From: Desulfocapsa sp.
Lineage (GTDB): Bacteria; Desulfobacterota; Desulfobulbia; Desulfobulbales; Desulfocapsaceae
Reading direction: 5' to 3'
DNA: 7,601 nt
Assembly: GCA_029934915.1 (NCBI GenBank)
Contig: JAOZLI010000129.1
Span: 1-7,601, forward strand
The position numbers and the translations under genes are program-made. Below, one piece after another: positions 7,260-7,601 of the stretch; position 1 is the stretch's first letter, and every line of letters begins with the position of its first letter. A model generated the notes under the pieces. The model saw only the letters and a list, made by a program, of their open reading frames with translations, was not told the origin of the DNA and did no database searches.

Positions 7260-7556
7260 CTAGGATTTTTTCCGTGAAGTGGCCCACGCTAACAGTTTAT
7301 ACAAAATAAGAGTGTTAACTGTTCCACCGGCTAGCAGGAAAATACCATTGAGCAGTGGGGAATCAAGCTGAAAGATATTTTGTAGCTGTGTGAGCAGGAA
7401 GACCCACGGAATGGTTGCCAAAACAAGAAATATTCCCGACATGGCGGTGTCATCAGCACTGATCAGCATAATAACAAAAGAGAGAATAACCACTGTCAGA
7501 TAGAGTGCTGATATTGTAATGGCAAGTATTGGTTTGTTTGTATTGTTATTGTTCAT
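7260..7556 (-). CDS. small three-helix inner-membrane protein of unknown function
   Basis: This 98-residue protein has no function I recognise. The sequence shows an Asn-rich hydrophilic N-terminus (residues 1-8), three hydrophobic segments at about 10-32, 39-57 and 68-91, and a basic C-terminus (Arg-Lys-Lys-Ser). Asp35-Asp36 lies between helices 1 and 2. Helix 3 carries a Gly-Gly-Thr-Val-Asn motif followed by Ile-Leu-Tyr. This layout resembles short three-helix membrane proteins such as the SCO4225-like group, but that is an impression, not an identification. The basic tail suggests a cytoplasmic C-terminus. The ATG is preceded by a weak purine-rich site (AGAAGA at 7565-7570, 8 bases away). 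Its TAG stop is one base before the ATG of the AsmA-family gene, so the two are probably translationally coupled. It is first in the visible unit; any promoter lies in the last 45 bases of the window or beyond. Confidence 0.72.
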   Translation of the reverse strand: MNNNNTNKPILAITISALYLTVVILSFVIMLISADDTAMSGIFLVLATIPWVFLLTQLQNIFQLDSPLLNGIFLLAGGTVNTLILYKLLAWATSRKKS

Positions 7557-7601
7557 ATTTGTTTTCTTCTTATCTGTTTTGATTGACTGATATAGGGTCA
7601 G

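Noticed and set aside
7589..7601. TATATC on the minus strand as a -10 element for the whole unit
   Set aside because: The matching -35 region would lie outside the window, and a six-base AT-rich match alone is not evidence.
1..7601. CRISPR array, tRNA/rRNA, insertion sequence or phage feature
   Set aside because: I saw no spaced direct repeats, cloverleaf-like sequence, transposase motifs or terminal inverted repeats; the genes are contiguous and chromosomal in character.

Overview
The window carries five genes, all on the minus strand. Read in the direction of transcription (high to low coordinate) they are: a small three-helix membrane protein (7260-7556), a large AsmA-family envelope protein (3263-7258), a secreted two-domain inhibitor fusing a PliI-type lysozyme inhibitor to an ecotin-type serine-peptidase inhibitor (2167-3210), and the two subunits of a Ktr potassium uptake system, ktrB (779-2146) and ktrA (119-769). 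The gaps are 1, 52, 20 and 9 bases, and I see no convincing terminator between genes, so the block reads like one transcription unit with its promoter at or beyond the right edge. About 118 bases after ktrA hold no gene I can support, only a weak hairpin.

The organism is a Gram-negative bacterium. AsmA proteins, an Ala-X-Ala signal peptide and periplasmic lysozyme/peptidase inhibitors all imply an outer membrane and periplasm. Base composition is moderate (roughly mid-40s % GC by eye). The style of the Ktr and AsmA proteins would fit a marine or sediment Desulfobacterota or a gammaproteobacterium, but I cannot assign a taxon from this sequence and treat that as a guess.

The most notable item is the 347-residue fusion. 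Its N-terminal half carries the PliI signature loop Ser-Gly-X-Tyr. Its C-terminal half aligns along its length with E. coli ecotin, including the GWGY loop, the reactive-site loop (Ser-Thr-Leu-Met-Ala) and the YNS(K/R)LPIV secondary-site strand. It has lost both cysteines of the ecotin disulfide. The predicted product is one periplasmic protein that could block both invertebrate-type lysozyme and trypsin-fold peptidases, the two enzyme classes a bacterium meets in an animal gut or phagosome. Nearby genes for envelope lipid homeostasis (AsmA) and osmotic adjustment (KtrAB) suggest an envelope-integrity theme. That link is inference from gene order.

The AsmA-like protein is about twice the length of E. 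coli AsmA. It contains an ungapped internal repeat and two low-complexity charged linkers.
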